Source: Acinetobacter guillouiae CIP 63.46
GTDB taxonomy: Bacteria > Pseudomonadota > Gammaproteobacteria > Pseudomonadales > Moraxellaceae
Assembly (NCBI RefSeq): GCF_000368145.1
Contig: NZ_KB849283.1
Location: forward strand, 1,204,324 to 1,268,323
Length of the DNA: 64,000 nucleotides
Reading direction: 5' to 3'
The notes beneath the pieces are model-generated. The model did not search any database. It saw only the letters and a program-made list of their open reading frames with translations, and was not told where the DNA came from. This document shows, in pieces, positions 62,613-64,000 of this stretch; positions within the stretch are counted from its first letter, which is position 1, and the number at the start of each line of letters is the position of its first letter. The position numbers and the translations under genes were made by a program.

Positions 62613-64000
62613 TTAAAAAGGATAATGTGGCGCTTGAGCCTGTACTGTAATCCATTGCCACTGGGTAAATTCATCGGCATTGGCAGGGCCGCCAATACGC
62701 GTACCATTACCTGATGAACCAAAACCACCAAATGGATTGACCGTTTCATCATTTACGGTCTGATCGTTGATATGTAGCAAGCCCACTTTGAGCTGCGCAC
62801 CGAGTTGCATACCTCGTCCCACATTGGAGGTAATAATGCCTGCTGAAAGCCCATAATCGCCGTCATTGGCTAATTCAATGGCCTGTTCATCTGAGCTAAA
62901 CGGGATCAATACCGCAACAGGACCAAAAATCTCTTCACTAAAAATCGAATTGTTTGCAGTCACATCTGTCAGTACAGTCGGTTGAAAAAATACCCCATCG
63001 GCATGCCCGCCGATTTCCAATGTTGCGCCTTCATTAACCGCAGCACTGACCAATTGTTCTACACGTTGCGCTTGTTTAGCATTGATCAATGGCCCAATGG
63101 TGACATTCTTGTCACAAGGATTCCCTACCACAAAATTCTGCACTTTTTCAATTACACGCTGTTTGACCTGTTGATAAATTTTTTGGTGAATCAAAATCTT
63201 GCCAGAAGTCATACAAATCTGCCCAGAATGTAAAAATGCACCCCATGCAATATTTTCTGCTGCTAACTCAATATCCGCATCATCCAAAATAATCAGTGAG
63301 TTTTTCCCACCCAGTTCTAGAGAAACTTTCTTTAAGGTCTTTGCCGCATTCGCCCCAACAATCCGTCCAACTTGGGTTGATCCCGTAAATTGGATACTGG
63401 CAATATTTTGATCCAAAGTCAGTGCTTCACCAACTTCTACCCCACCTGGCAATACATGCAGCAGCCCCTTTGGTAATCCTGCAAGTTCAAAAATCCGTGC
63501 AATCACATAGCCACTGCACACTGCTGTACGCTCATCAGGTTTTAACACCACCGCATTACCAAAGGCCAAAGCAGGTGCCACAGCACGTAAAGCTAAGTAC
63601 AGTGGAAAGTTAAATGGAGAAATGACCCCAACAACACCTAAGGGCAAGCGTTTCGCTATACTTAGTTTGCCATTTTGCGTAGGTAATAATGTGCCCTGTT
63701 CATTTGTAGGTGAAGCAATACAATGTTTAAGCACTTGAATCGCAATACTCACTTCAAAGCCTGCTTTCAGTTGTAATGAGCCACTTTCCTTAACCAGCCA
63801 CTCAATCACTTCCGCTTGATTTTCTGTCAGTAAAGCAGCAGCTCGCTCAAACACTGCCTGACGCTCTTGATAATTTAAAGCCCACCACTGTTGTTGAGCG
63901 GCTTTGGCTTGTTGTGCAGCACTCACCACATCAGCGGCAGTGGCATAACCGATTTCACCAAGCACTTGACCTGTTGCAACCTCAATCACACTGTAGGTGT
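62613..64000 (-). CDS. areC: Benzaldehyde dehydrogenase (partial, 5' end outside window)
   Basis: The frame runs off the window: it stays open to base 64000 with TYS preceding the apparent GTG at 63989, so that GTG is an internal Val codon. About 460 residues are visible of an expected 485 or so. Motifs present are VISPFNFPLYLALRAVAPALAFGNAVVLKPDE, the cofactor loop FTGSTQVGRIVG, VSLELGGKNSLIILDDADI with the catalytic Glu and GAFLHSGQICMTSGKI with the catalytic Cys. It oxidises benzaldehydes to benzoates and pairs with the alcohol dehydrogenase downstream. Benzaldehyde-type specificity is inferred from this pairing and overall resemblance. Confidence 0.88.
   Translation of the reverse strand, partial: TYSVIEVATGQVLGEIGYATAADVVSAAQQAKAAQQQWWALNYQERQAVFERAAALLTENQAEVIEWLVKESGSLQLKAGFEVSIAIQVLKHCIASPTNEQGTLLPTQNGKLSIAKRLPLGVVGVISPFNFPLYLALRAVAPALAFGNAVVLKPDERTAVCSGYVIARIFELAGLPKGLLHVLPGGVEVGEALTLDQNIASIQFTGSTQVGRIVGANAAKTLKKVSLELGGKNSLIILDDADIELAAENIAWGAFLHSGQICMTSGKILIHQKIYQQVKQRVIEKVQNFVVGNPCDKNVTIGPLINAKQAQRVEQLVSAAVNEGATLEIGGHADGVFFQPTVLTDVTANNSIFSEEIFGPVAVLIPFSSDEQAIELANDGDYGLSAGIITSNVGRGMQLGAQLKVGLLHINDQTVNDETVNPFGGFGSSGNGTRIGGPANADEFTQWQWITVQAQAPHYPF

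Overview
The window looks like a chromosomal segment of an Acinetobacter-type gammaproteobacterium. The evidence is AT-rich DNA with strongly AT-rich intergenic gaps, a DcaP-type outer-membrane porin with an N-terminal coiled coil, a dicarboxylate (dca) beta-oxidation cluster like that of A. baylyi, and benzyl alcohol/benzaldehyde dehydrogenases of the are type. No rRNA, tRNA, CRISPR array or complete insertion sequence was seen. Almost all genes are intact.

Layout. (1) 0.1-5.1 kb: a LysR regulator diverges from a GntP-family permease, a 3-hydroxybutyrate dehydrogenase-type SDR and a carnitine-dehydrogenase-like enzyme, a short-chain hydroxyacid module. (2) 5.9-9.3 kb: a PaaG-like crotonase and a long acyl-CoA dehydrogenase, divergent from a hotdog thioesterase. 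A 323-bp MITE-like element follows the thioesterase. (3) 9.6-23.1 kb: the dca cluster. It holds an MFS carrier, dcaP, dcaJI (CoA transferase), dcaK and dcaA on the minus strand. It also holds dcaE, an SDR, dcaH, dcaF, dcaR and a second MFS carrier on the plus strand. (4) 23.1-29.4 kb: a second partial dca-like set made of a flavin oxidoreductase, an IclR regulator, a type III CoA transferase, a dcaA paralogue and a dcaK paralogue. (5) 29.6-31.3 kb: ETF-ubiquinone oxidoreductase, the electron outlet for the acyl-CoA dehydrogenases. One 15-bp palindrome family (close to TTTCGCA-N-TGCGAAA) sits before most of these operons and ties regions 2 to 5 into one probable regulon.

(6) 31.5-42.0 kb: an envelope and export block. 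It contains a Sel1-repeat protein, a lipoprotein sulfatase overlapping a lipoprotein formylglycine-generating enzyme, phoD followed by tatABC, and a lipase with its steric chaperone. (7) 42.7-59.3 kb: a pentitol/pentose island. The minus strand encodes an aldehyde dehydrogenase, xylulokinase, a Gph-type phosphatase, an RpiR regulator, RpiA, a sugar ABC importer whose binding protein is a predicted Tat-exported lipoprotein, a ketoglutarate-semialdehyde dehydrogenase-type enzyme, a LamB-type porin and a xylitol-dehydrogenase-type enzyme. The plus strand encodes an XylX-type dehydratase, a 2-hydroxyacid dehydrogenase and a galactitol-dehydrogenase-like SDR. A palindrome TAGTA-N-TACTA occurs at all three control regions and is the candidate RpiR operator. 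(8) 59.8-61.3 kb: a second complete tatABC, in inverted orientation to the first. (9) 61.5-64.0 kb: areB and the 5'-truncated areC, cut by the window edge.

The genes work as two main catabolic systems. One is dicarboxylate/acyl-CoA oxidation, from porin through carrier, CoA transfer and beta-oxidation to ETF-QO. The other is pentitol/pentose use, which combines a phosphorylative branch (polyol dehydrogenase, xylulokinase, RpiA) with the end of a non-phosphorylative Weimberg-type branch (XylX-like, KGSADH-like). The pentose island lies between two outward-facing Tat operons and encodes its own predicted Tat substrate. That is the most unusual arrangement in the window.
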